Assembly: GCF_016097555.1 (NCBI RefSeq)
Contig: NC_054704.1
Coordinates: 95,072,204 to 95,136,203, forward strand
Direction of reading: 5' to 3'
DNA from: Gigantopelta aegis
Lineage: Eukaryota > Mollusca > Gastropoda > Neomphalida > Peltospiridae
DNA: 64,000 nucleotides
Shown here: piece by piece, positions 49,801-60,379 of the stretch
Layout: each line of letters opens with the position of its first letter
How positions within the stretch are numbered: the first letter of the stretch is position 1
Position numbers and translations under genes: made by a program
The notes under the pieces: generated by a model
Database searches by the model: none
What the model was told of the DNA's origin: nothing
The model's input: only the letters and a program-made list of their open reading frames with translations

Positions 49801-50685
49801 TATGTTACTAACTAAAGTGCACATGTGGCAATTATGGCTTATATTGGTATTCCTTATATTTACATACACAAACATAACTTCGTTTTGCCTTAGGGACCGA
49901 TACTTCTCAGGCACTGAGGCAGAGGATGAATCTATGGTTTGGGGCCGAAACATCCTGTTTATGTTACCCCTGTAATTCGTCAGTTAACTTTCTAACAAAT
50001 TTATTTAAGAATTGACTGCAATTATTTGGTAGGACTTTCCTTTGGCATTGCCACGTATAAAGAACATTATACCATCAACGTCCCAAACATTTACAGAAAT
50101 ACTATTCAACATCTTTCAGTTATGATTCAGTTATAATTGAAAACTCATTTTAACAATAGGGGACTTAAAAATCATCAAAATTAAATGATTTGGCTTTGTT
50201 GATCTAGCATGTGTGAGGTCATGTGATACACACCAAATGTTAATTTATATCTTCCTCCATTTTAAATAAATTTCTATGAGTCAAGTGATATTGGTCATTT
50301 TAAGGAATAAACAAAATCCACGTAGCAAAATTAATGGAAATAATCAAATAAACGGTATTAAACCTAGGGTTTGTAACGTTTTGTACTGAGATACTTACTT
50401 GTCTGATGTTTATTCAATTATTGTTAATGAAAATGTTCACTAACTGTGAAGAAAAACCTCACAAATGAATGACAAGCAGACGATAACAAATCGGATGTTC
50501 ATTGCGCGAACCGTGCACGAAAAAACAAACCGAACGGATTTGGAAGCATAACGCAGTTACCGTGACGATAAATACTTATAATAAATAGAGTTAGAGTTAT
50601 GGTTAGTGACATTGCCAAAGAAAAGTCCTTCCGATTTTATTTTTTTTATTCATGCAAGTATCGTCAATACTCACCTTTTCGACAT
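32439..50685 (-). CDS. UTP3: UTP3/SAS10 small-subunit processome protein (14 exons identified; central block not found)
   Basis: Nucleolar factor of the U3 small-subunit processome, needed for 18S rRNA maturation. Exons in transcript order: 50675-50685, 49109-49247, 47564-47617, 46823-46964, 46432-46506, 45902-46017, 44351-44437, 43970-44025, 42937-43046, (gap), 36926-36994 (tentative), 35943-36040, 35353-35458, 34907-35014, 32439-32528. Family marks are DYFHDDIDEFHAQREK, acidic stretches, LLKKESPELLTLIQDL, then KRAITYQ, NPRVKHRMKFRKAK, and the end GELSGIRAGIKRSIKLK, close to human UTP3. Two problems remain: the block normally containing NYCSNISFYL and HPVIERL was not found in the 6 kb after 42937, and the 43970-44025 to 42937-43046 junction is one base out of frame as read. 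The introns are packed with repeats. I infer an active gene because the other exons are clean. Confidence 0.9.
32704..34225. mobile_element. Long-TIR DNA transposon with palindromic subterminal array
   Basis: Ends GTTACAGTCAATCTGTGAAA and the inverse, with about 165-bp arms (32704-32870; 34060-34225). Each arm holds several near-palindromes of the form GCATTTCGCGAAATGCC with variants. A minus-strand frame at 32979-33194 contains EVFRKVLIPKNEYLTMLEDI, which may be the start of an integrase-like protein, but that is uncertain. It lies in the last UTP3 intron. Confidence 0.7.
34776..34860 (-). mobile_element. SINE copy 4, tail fragment
   Basis: TTTGTTTAACGACATCACCA through CGGCTATTGGATGTCAA. 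Only the tail type 1 portion remains, in the last UTP3 intron. Confidence 0.6.
34907..35014 (-). CDS. UTP3: UTP3 exon: basic Sas10 C-terminal domain
   Basis: Thirty-six codons, MEKNKGLRAHRKKELRNPRV, then KHRMKFRKAKIRRKGQ. This is the highly basic Sas10 C-terminal domain. Acceptor tttcag, donor CAG|gtaatg. Confidence 0.95.
35066..35127. mobile_element. Short palindromic MITE
   Basis: CCTGGGCCCCGTTCCA and its inverse enclose AAGTGATCTTA/TAAGATCACTT, nearly perfect over 62 bases. Sits 52 bases upstream of a UTP3 exon on its strand. Confidence 0.7.
35353..35458 (-). CDS. UTP3: UTP3 exon: acidic run and KRAITYQ
   Basis: Encodes NEDDDEAIEADGLETTEG, then TVGEEELDTDGKRAITYQ. KRAITYQ is a conserved family motif just before the basic C-terminal domain. 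Acceptor ttttag, donor CAG|gtattg. The other long frame here is a shadow. Confidence 0.9.
35479..35729 (-). mobile_element. SINE copy 5 (tail type 2)
   Basis: Tail ATTTAACGACAAACTCAACA at the left, then the body with GGGATCTTTTATATGC. Begins about 20 bases from a UTP3 exon. Confidence 0.65.
35943..36040 (-). CDS. UTP3: UTP3 exon: EYYK segment
   Basis: Encodes KKSKDDRYETNDEKQALEYY, then KMMKETTDDVES. Corresponds to KLKYYKEIEDRQK of human UTP3. Acceptor tttcag, donor CAAA|gtaatt. Confidence 0.85.
36280..36760. repeat. Older dispersed repeat interrupted by SINE copy 6
   Basis: Two related halves carry TTTATGTATCTCCTAAC or TTTGTGTACCTCCTATG, CATAACTCTGTGAAG, GATCTGTAA.AGTAC and CAGCTCAA. The end is rich in GACAGA units. 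Blocks like these recur in molluscan genomes in my recollection. Confidence 0.45.
36490..36613 (-). mobile_element. SINE copy 6, short, with target-site duplication
   Basis: Tail type 2 through CCCGCTGTCGC. AGTACTTAATGAA on the left and AGTACTTGATGAA on the right look like its target duplication, splitting an older dispersed repeat. Confidence 0.65.
36926..36994 (-). CDS. UTP3: Tentative UTP3 exon, serine/acid-rich
   Basis: Open frame reading KHPADYSESDRFDPE, then TNNVPK, followed by donor AAG|gtattt. The phase fits the next exon and the composition fits the DLSDDSDFDE stretch of human UTP3. The acceptor is unclear: the good site tttcag at about 37013 gives a stop in this frame, so the left border is a guess. 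Confidence 0.4.
37190..37345. repeat. 41-bp tandem repeat, four copies
   Basis: Unit contains CTATTGATCAATGTAGTCAA and GTTCTCAGTTCAAAACAAG. It abuts the C-terminal end of the KRBA2-like fragment. Confidence 0.8.
37340..38110 (-). mobile_element. KRBA2-like integrase element, C-terminal fragment (fossil)
   Basis: Minus-strand reading includes LISSSLPQDVIARLQTED, VPIPSVDKGRADPRN, SRNQFDVCATTLY, ISLRQAVQLESRCGGQGF and a cysteine-rich tail (CNCVGSKRCRTNRCKC and on). This is the typical end of KRAB-A-domain-2-like integrase proteins common in mollusc genomes, derived from an integrase-bearing mobile element. Only the C-terminal part is present and it is broken. A (CT)n microsatellite lies within it. 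Confidence 0.7.
37805..37894. repeat. (CT)n microsatellite inside the KRBA2-like fragment
   Basis: CT for about 88 bases. Confidence 0.95.
38120..39110. other. UTP3 intron, no exon recognised
   Basis: Searched on the minus strand for the missing Sas10 core block without success. Short palindromes GTACAAATTTCGTAC and CCACCAGGTG near 38190-38220. Confidence 0.4.
39720..40305. repeat. Nested repeats inside the THAP element
   Basis: A roughly 190-bp unit with AACGACTTTTAGTCCGTCCC occurs at 39720 and 39910. A fold-back with TTCCATAGTATGAAAAAAGG arms spans about 40139-40305. AGTCCGTCCCATCC appears inverted at 40378. Confidence 0.6.
40428..40905 (-). pseudogene. THAP-domain reading frame, degenerate
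   Basis: Starts MVKRRVVGGCSNT, then KFSLHAFPNNVAVRKLCVNL, and in another frame LKKDAVPTIFLRHKT. These match a THAP zinc finger (C-x-x-x-C type start, basic helix, AVPTIF ending). The frame changes between the two halves near 40770 and the frame ends soon after 40430. THAP domains head P-element-like transposases, which is the likely origin. Confidence 0.6.
41215..41620. repeat. Minisatellite, about 20-bp units
   Basis: Repeats of CATGACTTCATCACATGATT with variants over 400 bp, in a UTP3 intron just beyond the THAP element. Confidence 0.85.
41979..42798. mobile_element. TTAA-flanked MITE
   Basis: TTAAAGCCGCACACCCTAGT and the inverse TTAAAGGGACACACCCTAGT form the ends. TTAA flanks suggest piggyBac-like targeting. 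The interior includes a block (about 42340-42490) shared with the THAP element and with 49650-49960 and 50370-50585. Confidence 0.65.
42937..43046 (-). CDS. UTP3: UTP3 exon 9
   Basis: Encodes MTELRDVLQPLMTLVNDG then KIQGKEAKYIQVKFQLHL. Aligns with LTEVKDELEPLLELVEQG in human UTP3. Acceptor aactag, donor CTCAA|gtaatt. An in-frame stop just upstream of the acceptor rules out an earlier start. Confidence 0.85.
43306..43757 (-). repeat. Dispersed repeat, copy 2 of an inverted pair
   Basis: Inverse of 7918-8346, in the UTP3 intron between exons 8 and 9. Confidence 0.7.
43970..44025 (-). CDS. UTP3: UTP3 exon 8: KESPELL motif
   Basis: Encodes LLKKESPELLTLIQDLQI plus two bases. The KESPELL motif is diagnostic of the Sas10/Utp3 family. 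Acceptor attcag, donor AAG|gtgaag. As read it ends in phase 2 while the next exon needs phase 0. A single missing base near 43970 would explain this. Confidence 0.85.
44351..44437 (-). CDS. UTP3: UTP3 exon 7
   Basis: Twenty-nine codons, PTRMMEEKPGDKEKIVKDLS then KLPRREKLE. Matches the VVKDLAKVSVKEKLK region of human UTP3. Acceptor ttttag, donor GAG|gtatgt. Confidence 0.9.
45083..45906 (-). repeat. 21-bp tandem array built on the UTP3 exon 6 donor
   Basis: About 39 units, read on the minus strand as TTCAAGGTTAGTGTGAGATTC or with TTCACG. The first unit overlaps the true exon end (GTCTTCAAG|gttagt). Translation is FFKVSVR or FFTVSVR repeated. The long frames seen here on both strands are by-products. 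Confidence 0.95.
45902..46017 (-). CDS. UTP3: UTP3 exon 6: E-rich coiled segment
   Basis: Encodes AGSEDEEGVAALEEKEALA, then IQKRMADELDDQDFALDVFK. Acceptor gatctag, donor AAG|gttagt at 45901. The donor is the first unit of a long 21-bp tandem array, so several further in-frame donors follow. Confidence 0.9.
46432..46506 (-). CDS. UTP3: UTP3 exon 5: W-G-x-x-x-x-x-FY segment
   Basis: Encodes GLPDSKAWGSRRSKFYGTD and VMDNRI. This aligns with the LSWGQRKKLYYDTDYG block of human UTP3. Acceptor atttcag, donor ATTG|gtaagt. Confidence 0.9.
46823..46964 (-). CDS. UTP3: UTP3 exon 4: acidic segment
   Basis: Encodes EEVLPVVSDDDDELSDDE, then INKYRNQMRRIKQAH and KMGSDLEDSDD. Acceptor tttctag, donor GATG|gtaaac, ends in phase 1. 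A decayed copy of this exon has been amplified in the intron between exons 2 and 3 (48060-48730). Confidence 0.9.
47564..47617 (-). CDS. UTP3: UTP3 exon 3
   Basis: Eighteen codons, VLLDKGVRKDDMEDTDSE. Acceptor attacag, donor GAG|gtacga, phase 0 on both sides. Confidence 0.85.
48060..48730 (-). repeat. 102-bp tandem array derived from UTP3 exon 4
   Basis: Seven copies, with GCCCATCTTG at 48086, 48188, 48290, 48392, 48494, 48596 and 48698. Each aligns with exon 4 (ACTGCCCATCTTGTCTCGGA, GTGGGC, ATCATCACTC) after small deletions. Read on the minus strand it gives MSDDEI then an in-frame shift and stop, so it is a pseudo-exon array. Confidence 0.9.
49109..49247 (-). CDS. UTP3: UTP3 exon 2: N-terminal DDxDEFH segment
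   Basis: Encodes GRKSSRTSRSTPNFRLNE through SSSDYFHDDIDEFHAQREK. Acceptor atctag, donor AAG|gtacat. The YF-x-D-D-x-DEFH motif is the conserved UTP3 N-terminal signature (human YYQDQVDDFH). Confidence 0.9.
49640..49975. repeat. Copy of the THAP-element block
   Basis: Shares CTTTATTGTTAAT.AAAATGT, CTCACAAATGAATGACAACA and ACACAATTTGGGA with 40400-40560, same orientation. In the UTP3 intron between exons 1 and 2. Confidence 0.55.
50360..50585. repeat. Copy of the THAP-element block near UTP3 exon 1
   Basis: Contains GGGTTTGTAACGTTTTGTAC, GATACTTACTTGTCTGA and GCGCGAACCGTGCACGA, as at 42340-42490. Ends about 90 bases from exon 1. Confidence 0.6.
50675..50685 (-). CDS. UTP3: UTP3 exon 1: 11-base coding part with start codon
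   Basis: ATG TCG AAA AG|gtgag encodes MSK plus two bases of an Arg codon, which the next exon's first base A completes (AGA). Chosen because it is the only ATG-plus-donor seen with the right phase, and human UTP3 also begins with a short basic stretch. The 5' UTR may extend into 50686-50800. Confidence 0.7.
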
Positions 50686-50904
50686 ATTGTATAAAAATGC
50701 AACTTGCAGTCTGTCAAATAATTTTCTCAACTCAACCACATGCTCATATTTTGTACCAGATTTTTGCTGTGATACGCTAAATAAGCAAACCTTAAACATT
50801 GATATGCTACAAAAACCAGTCTTGCAAGGGAACTAAATCTGTTGGATTACGGGTTATACACCAATATTCGTTTTGTTAAAATTGTTTATAATACATTCAA
50901 ATGT

Positions 50905-51245
50905 CTCTAACGCGCTCGCCTGATGCGTAGAATCGATCCCCGTCGATGGCCCATTAGATTATTTCTCGCATCGCAACTGATATATCAAAGGTCGTGGTAG
51001 TCACCGTAGTGGTATATCATATGCTATCCTGCCTAAAGGATGATGCATGTAAATGATCCATTGCTACTAATGGAAAATTAAAGCAGATTTCCTCTCTAAG
51101 ACTTAGTAAGAGTAAGACTATAATAATGTCAAAATTATCAAAACAACTTTTTGAGGGGACGGGACGTAGTCCAGTGGTAAAACGCTAGGCGGATGCGCGA
51201 TCGGTCTAAGATCGATTTCCGTCGAACTGCAACTAAGCCCTTTTT
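50905..51245 (+). mobile_element. SINE copy 7 plus a second SINE head
   Basis: A head- and tail-worn SINE (50905-51120) is followed by a separate head fragment at 51155-51245 with GGGACGTAGTCCAGTGGTAA. Confidence 0.55.
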
Positions 51246-51537
51246 GAATGTGAAATGTGGGTGTTTAACAGCTCATTTACCATAATTATAATGTTGTATA
51301 TCGGTCATGGGACAAATGTTCGAACAACCGCTGCACATAGCAGCAACCTTGCTCAATGTTACGGGGAGGATGAAAGTGAAGAGGCTGAATACATGACATG
51401 TAGGCCTATGTCATTAAAATATACTGTGCGTTTTCAAAGTAAAGTACTTTTTTTATTGGATAGCATTCCTTTTGTCGTTATTGGAATCCTGTGAATATAT
51501 GGCTACTAAGTTCATTTGGTGATGGTTGACCATTTGC

Positions 51538-53669
<2,132 letters not shown>

Positions 53670-53746
<77 letters not shown>
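53670..53746. repeat. (TG)n(TA)n microsatellite
   Basis: Right flank of Tc1 transposon 2. Probably the continuation of the microsatellite it entered. Confidence 0.9.
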
Positions 53747-53756
<10 letters not shown>

Positions 53757-53767
53757 TGTATATACAC

Positions 53768-54025
53768 ACAGGGTACCCTCGATTTATTGGCCCCAGTTTT
53801 ATATTTAATAATTTCTAACCTGGTTATTATTTTTATTTTAGTTTAGTTTAGTTACTGCCTGTTAGTTTTATTTAAAATATGTCATTCTGTTGACATTTAG
53901 CAACTTCAAACAAAATTTTTTTGATAGTAAACCCAAGGAACCTTACCTTACGTATACCGCCAACTCGAAATAACTCCAAAATCGCATTGGTACATTAGTT
54001 GGTGGTAAATCGAGGTTATACTGTA
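53768..54025. mobile_element. Tigger/pogo-like MITE
   Basis: Left CAGGGTACCCTCGATTTA, right TAAATCGAGGTTATACTGTA. Degenerate inverted ends with CCTCGATTTA shared. Confidence 0.5.
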
Positions 54026-54214
54026 TATATATATTAAATTATTATATTTATTATTAATACCGACGATGTAACCAAACCATGGCTCCTGATTTTATGATAC
54101 ACAGTATCCCACAGCTGGACAAAAAGCCCCTTACATACTAAGAAATCGGAATGATATTTCTTTATAGTAGTGGTAGTACAAAACAACACCCCCCCCCCCC
54201 CCCACACACACACC

Positions 54215-54810
54215 TAAACCATTGATAATAAAGTAGTAAGTGTGACTACTGTTACTACTGCTACTGTAGTAGTAGTAGTAGTAGAAGTAGAAGTAGAAGT
54301 AGAAGTAGCAGTAGCAGTAGCAGTAGCAGTAGCAGTAGTAGTAGTAGTAGCAACAGCAGCAGTAGCAGTAGCAGTAGTAGTAGTAGTAGTAGGCCTAGTA
54401 GTAGTAGCAGTAGCAGTAGCAGTAGCAGCAGTAGCAGTAGCAGTAGCAGTAGCAGTAGCAGTAGTAGTAGCAGCAGCAGCAGCAGCAGTAGCAGTAGCAG
54501 TAGTAGCAGTAGCAGTAGCAATAGCAGTAGTAGTAGTAGTAGTAGTAGTAATTGAATAGTAGCATATGGTAATGGTAGTAATAGTGGTAGTAGTAGTAGT
54601 ACTAGTAGCTAGTGGTAATATTATAGTAGTAGTAGTAGCTATTGGTAATGTTATAGTAGTAGTAGTAGTAGTAATTGAATAGTAGCATATAGTAGTGGTA
54701 GTAATAGTGATAGGACAGTAGTAGTACTAGTAGCTAGTGGTAATATTATAGTAGTAGCTAGTGGTAATATTATAATAGTAATAGTAGTAGTAGTATCAGC
54801 AGCAGCAAAA
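54215..54810. repeat. AGT/AGC trinucleotide tract
   Basis: Mixed AGT, AGC and AGA triplets for nearly 600 bases. Long Val/Ala or Leu frames on either strand are composition only. Confidence 0.9.
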
Positions 54811-55147
54811 ATAATGATGATAATAATAATAATATAATTTTAAGGTGCTTTACAAATAAACAATGAAGTCGAAAACAAAATACAGTCGTTTTGAAATGTA
54901 AGGATTGCAACTTCATCATTTAAATAAATAAATTTAATTTTTAAAATTATTATTTAAAAAAGGTTACTACATTCACCCCATGAGTCCAGATAAAATGTTA
55001 TGTACGTACTCTTTTCACCTATATAACTACGTATTTTAATATATAAAATAATAATACAGTCATTAATTTTTTAGGGTCGACTCTTTATTTTTACTATGTA
55101 GGGTCGTGTTCCCTGTAACGGACCGTTTTTAAGGCCTTATAGACACA

Positions 55148-55217
<70 letters not shown>

Positions 55218-55984
55218 TTGAATATGACATTGTATTTAAGCTAGTTGGCTGCTCTGTCGTCAAGGTTGAACTATAAACATAAATAATAGCAGTGACACGC
55301 TGCAGGGGGGATATTTAAAATACATCATATTATTGTAATGATACCCCTCACAAACGATTGGAGTTGCCGAGCACCGCGTCCGCGTGACTAATGTTCTTAA
55401 GTATACAAGTCCCGAGACCCGCAGGTTAATAATCCCTGTTTACCTTTTCAGTGTTAGCCAACATTGGGCGATAGCTTACATAAGTACACCGAATACTTAA
55501 TCGTTTTCTGGTATTAACTGCCAATAAACAAATGCAAACGTCTTCCCATGCGATATTCAAAGAGGCATTGGAAGTTAATAAATACTTATAAAGGCCTATT
55601 CTCAGTTCATTATATTATAACACAAGGCAGTAGGCTAAGGCACGGAAGGTTGAGACAAATATACCAATAAAACAGTAATTACAGCTATGTCCTATGTTGA
55701 TGTTACAAATGGCAAAATACAAAATCAAGACAAATAACAAAAACAGCGATGCAGTTGTAAACGTAAGTAAATATTTGAATATTCGGGTAATATCCAAAGA
55801 TATATATACCAAAACTGATAGAAATATTTACTTTTTTTTAAAGAAAGGAGATGTAACTTTAAAAATGTCATGTATAATATTCCAATGTAAACATAGACAT
55901 AAATGAATTCGTTAAACAGTGTATTTTTTAAGTAAGCTGCTTTGAATTCGGGAAGTGGGAATGTCCACTCTTGCATCTCTTTGT
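54811..55984. other. Intergenic, no gene recognised
   Basis: Short overlapping frames near 55615-55976 are AT-rich and without domains. Confidence 0.45.
55156..55214. repeat. (TA)n microsatellite
   Basis: TA repeat after a short CA run. Confidence 0.95.
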
Positions 55985-56190
55985 ATCATCCAGCCATTAT
56001 ATCAAAGGCCATGGTATGTGCTATCCTGTCTGTAGGATGGTGCATATAAAAGATCCATTGCTACTAATGAACAGATATATCGGGTTTCATCTCTAAGACT
56101 GTTTGTAAAAATTACCAAATGTTTGACATCCAATTGCCGATGATTAATAAATCAATGTGCTCTAGTAGTGTTGTTAAACAAAACAAACTT
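55985..56190 (+). mobile_element. SINE copy 8, head-truncated (tail type 1)
   Basis: Starts in the body at ATCAAAGGCCATGGTATGTG and ends GTTAAACAAAACAAAC. Confidence 0.7.
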
Positions 56191-56334
56191 TTAACTCTTT
56201 GTATCAGTGTCTAAGCTGTGCTTATCGCATTTCTACAAATTACATGTAACACTACCTATGTTAACCAGACAGGGGACCTAAAATGTGTAACAGTCTCACA
56301 AACAAACAACAATAACACAGTCTCCTATTTTTAA

Positions 56335-56727
56335 ACCGGCCTCGGTGGCGTCGTGGTTAGGCCATCGGTCTACAGGCAGGCAGATAGGTACTGGGTTCGG
56401 ATCCCAGTCGAGGCATGGGATTTTTAATCCAGATACCGACTCCAAACCCTGAGTGAGTGCTCCGCAAGGCTCAATGAAGGGTGTAAACCACTTGCACCGA
56501 CCAGTGATCCATAACTGGTTCAACAAAGGCAATGGTTTGTGCTATCCTGCCTGTGGGAAATGCAAATAAAAGATCCCTTGCTGCTAATCGGAAAGAGTAG
56601 CCCATGTAGTGGCGACAGTGGGTTTCCTCTCAAAGTCTGTATGGTCCTTAACCATATGTCTGACGCCATATAACCGTAAATAAAATGTGTTGAGTGCGTC
56701 GTTAAATAAAACATTTCTTTCTTTTTT
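56335..56727 (+). mobile_element. SINE copy 9, full length (tail type 2)
   Basis: tRNA-like head CGGCCTCGGTGGCGTCGTGG with a B box in GGTTCGGATCCC. The tail is GTGCGTCGTTAAATAAAACA followed by TTTC repeats. Nearly identical to 61284-61672. Confidence 0.8.
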
Positions 56728-56817
56728 TTCTTTCCTATTTTTAAAAACTGATTTGTTGTACGGTAGACATGAACTAAACAGGAGTCAAGTCATTTCTCTT
56801 TTCATTAAGTAATTTAT

Positions 56818-57030
56818 TTATTTATGCATTAATTAATTAATTAATTAATTAATTAATTAATTAGTTCGTTAGTTAGTTCGTTCGTTCGTACGTTCGTTCG
56901 TTCGTTCGGGGTTTCCTATTTTTTCCCGACCAAGTGTGAAACCAAACAGCCGTACTTTAAAAATATGCTGAGATATTGTTAAACAAACATTATTCATTCA
57001 TTCATTCATTCATTCATTCATTCATTCTTC
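56818..57030. repeat. Tetranucleotide repeats ATTA, GTTC and ATTC
   Basis: Three successive short-period tracts, ATTA (56824-56862), GTTC-like (56869-56908) and CATT (56990-57025). Confidence 0.85.
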
Positions 57031-57810
57031 GTTTTTTCTCTCGTTTTCTTCCTTCATTTTGTTCTGTTCTTTATTTGTTCTTCTCTTGTTCTTGAATCTT
57101 CCACCCTTCATTATTTCCTTTTTTATTATTAATTTTTTCTTTTCATTCATTGTCTTTTTTCTTTTCTTCTTTCTATTTTTTTCTCTCTCTTCTTAAAACG
57201 TTTTTGCTTTTTCGGTTATTCGGTTAATCTATTAGGACGAAGTTGCATGAAAATCAGATATTAAAATAATAGTTTCTAGATATAGATTTCTCACCGGAGT
57301 CGTTCCTTTGGATACTTCCATTTCTAGGACTTCTTAATTGTTCCATAAATATGTGCCAATACACGTATTGACATACCCCGTCGTTAATTTGTCATTAGCG
57401 TCCGTTCATTCAATACCTGGTGCATGTTGAACAAATGACTGGCATGAATGTCCGCATCAACAAAGGATTATAGAATCAATCATGGTAATGTCGTCTTGAA
57501 TGTCAACGAATGTCGCAAGTCAGGGTCAGTCTTTCTTCCAGCATACGTATGCAGGAGTTTGAATGCTGAACACGCATTGAAAGTCGTACTTTCGGTTATA
57601 ATGGTCAGCGACTCGGCAATAATCGGTTTTAGGTTAATGCGAGTATAATTCGAAAACGCCTGACTACTGGCACAAATCCACGGTTCGCTGCTATTGCGGG
57701 CATAAATCCGTGTTCATTAAACATTTATACTTACATAATACCGTCTTTTAAACACGAATGGAGTCTTTTTAACCATTCTATTGTTGGCGCCGTAAAGCGC
57801 ACACACAGCT

Positions 57811-57829
57811 CTATATATTGGAGTATAAA
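57811..57829 (+). promoter_or_regulatory. Possible TATA elements of profilin
   Basis: CTATATATTG and TATAAAT lie about 95-110 bases upstream of the start codon. Either could place transcription start near 57845-57860. Suggestive only. Confidence 0.3.
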
Positions 57830-57919
57830 TGATTATGTTATTCTATATGGGGGATATTCGAAGAAGTAAACCAGGGTAACGCGAACAAACTTACAATTAG
57901 GTATAGTGATGGGACTAAA

Positions 57920-58087
57920 ATGACTCTTGAGCTGGTAAGTTATCTTTAAAAACAAGAACATTTTAATTACTAGAATTAGACGTTTAATAAAGCAAAACTA
58001 TCTTTTATTTTTATAAAATACTTTAGAGATTTGTGCTGTCGTTTTATTTGTGCTATATTAATAGTACATTCTTTTTGTACTCTCTTC

Positions 58088-58177
<90 letters not shown>

Positions 58178-58297
58178 CACTTCACTTCTCTCTCTGTGAT
58201 TTTGGTACTGTTTCTTGCTTTCTTGCTTTCTGTCTCTATTTCTGTCCGTCTCTCTTTCTGTCCGGCCTTTTTTCTTTGTCTTTGTCCGCGCTCGTAC

Positions 58298-58349
<52 letters not shown>

Positions 58350-59108
58350 GTGTGCACCGTCTCTATTTTACTCCCCTCCCCCCTCTTATTTTTAAAGGAG
58401 TTTTGGAGGTGGGGGGGGGGGGGCAGATTGATTCTTGGAACGAACGAGCATGGAAGGCACAAGACACTAGGGGATCCTGGGTGCCCCCCAGGAAATTATG
58501 AAATCTAAAGTTTCTGATATACCATTTTGAAGCCATTTCAGGGAGGTTACATACTTAAAACGTCAATATCAGTAAACTGTACATAAATACATACATACGC
58601 ATGCACGCATACAAGAACGCCTTAAAGCATATACATCACAACACTGTATTGTATATTGATTTAACTACTAGTGTGCTGATTGAAGCCTCTACTTTTATTG
58701 CAGCCAACTGTCACGTGGGACGACTACATCTACGACGTCCTCATCAGCAGCGGTAACGGCGGGTATGTCTCAAAGGCGGGAATATACAACACGGACGGAC
58801 AGAAATGGGCGGCCTCCGAGGATCTCGACATTCACTCGTCCGAAATAAGAGACATCGTTGCCGCTTTCGACGACTGTTCGAAAATTCGAAAGACCGGAAT
58901 CCGCCTGGGCTGTCGAGTATTCACACTAACGAGGATAACTGATCGCAGAGTGCTGGTAGGGCGCGAATCCAAATCCGGGGCTGGGGTAGTGGCATTCCGC
59001 TGTGAGTCCTGCGTGGTGCTGGGAGTTTGCGAGGAGGGGGCGTCTCAAGCAGGCTGCTACACGATGGTCATGAAACTTGGAGATTATTTAACTGACATGG
59101 GATACTGA
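57920..59108 (+). CDS. Profilin, two exons (divergent)
   Basis: Actin-monomer-binding profilin of 140 residues, a normal length. Exon 1 is 57920-57934 (ATG ACT CTT GAG CTG|gtaagt) and exon 2 is 58704-59108 after ttgcag, both in phase 0. The N-terminus after MTLEL reads PTVTWDDYIYD, with the W-x-x-Y of the first helix. Next come VSKAGIYNTDGQKWA (the K-A-x-I-x-x-x-DG-x-x-WA motif) and EIRDIVAAFDD, and the end is MVMKLGDYLTDMGY. The centre is unusually Cys- and Arg-rich, so this may be a lineage-specific paralog. Exon 1 is inferred from phase and position. The (CT)n tract lies in the intron. Confidence 0.85.
58089..58355. repeat. (CT)n and (GTATGT)n microsatellites in the profilin intron
   Basis: CT tract 58089-58174, then GTATGT units at 58300-58352. 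The long frames here are composition only. Confidence 0.95.
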
Positions 59109-59164
59109 GACTGTTGTCATATTGCCTGTTCATAAACATGTATTTTGCTAGTCTCAGACTATCA

Positions 59165-59371
59165 GCTGTCACGACGGAGTTGGCTAACTCGACGGTTGCG
59201 TTGTAATTTTGTTTTCAACTCCCAAATTACGACGTGTGCGCTCAGATTAACAACTAATCGGTCGTAGGTGTGGTATTCGACCAGAATCGAGTTTAAGAGT
59301 GCTAACACAGGCAACTGGACAGTCGTAGATGTTGAAAGATCGGTGAGTTGGCCAACTTCGTCGTGACAGTT
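59165..59371. mobile_element. MITE in the presumed profilin 3' UTR
   Basis: CTGTCACGACGGAGTTGGC at the left and the inverse of CTGTCACGACGAAGTTGGC at the right. Starts about 57 bases after the stop. Confidence 0.65.
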
Positions 59372-59847
59372 AAATTAAATTACTTTCATTGGGAAGTGAG
59401 AAACTGAATATAATATAAGCCTGCTTCTCACGGACAAAGTATGTTATTAACAAATGAAGTCTCCTCCGACCAACAACAACAATGGATTATCTTGAGAAAT
59501 CTATGCGATGTCACGTCTGGAAAGTAACTATTGTGTGCAAAGTATTTTTTCCCAGATAAATAATAAGAAAACATGGATATTTGAAACAGGAATACTCCAT
59601 TATATTTGATACTAGACATCTTATATAGCGATTTCTGATTGTAAAAAAACAAACCCAAATGTGTTTGGGTTTTACTAATGCAATATCGCCGTACAAACAG
59701 AACAGAATATAGTTGTACTGTATAGTCGGAGACAGAACAATCTTTATTAAATTCAGGGACAGAAGACAACAGAACAGAACGGAATTACACCGTTTTTTTT
59801 ACAACAATTCCTATTCTTATACATTATCGCCCACGCTGTATGGATCT

Positions 59848-59989
59848 CAGGGCCGTAGGTAGGATATTTATTTTTTAGGGGGGGGGGGGGGAGGACCAAC
59901 TGAATGGTTAATAGTCTAAAACTCTTTAAACGGTTAAGAAGATAATTTTCTTTAAGTTTCTATATTTTGTCCCGGTAGCTACGGCCCTG
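59848..59989. mobile_element. MITE, CAGGGCCGTAG ends with G run
   Basis: CAGGGCCGTAGGTAGG at the left and CGGTAGCTACGGCCCTG at the right enclose a run of G. Confidence 0.6.
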
Positions 59990-60379
59990 GAATTTATGAA
60001 ACATGTTTGTGAAGTGTATTGTTCAGTAAAACAATTCACAAGTTAGTGTCATCATCTGCATTAACTAATGTTTTCATCGTTTCACCGTTGTCATATTTCG
60101 TTTGGTAAATACCTTTTTAACAGCATCCCATGATACAACCACTCATAGATATTCGTTACTGGTATCTGTATTTACTATCTAATATGTGTATTAATATCAT
60201 GATTAATAAACTCATATTATCATTATTGATAACGGCTTTATAATTGATTTGATACACATACATAGTCCTTGCTTTTCCTTTATGATAACACATTAGTAGT
60301 AGTAGTACTAATCTTAGTTTAGGTTGTCGGATGGATTATGTAACCGTTCGTTCACATCGGAAGATAGAAAATGGTTTTT

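Noticed and set aside
54242-54559. Val/Ala-rich and poly-Leu frames
   Set aside because: Pure AGT/AGC triplet repeat.
58031-58508. Overlapping frames of 95-156 codons on both strands
   Set aside because: Produced by (CT)n and (GTATGT)n tracts in the profilin intron.
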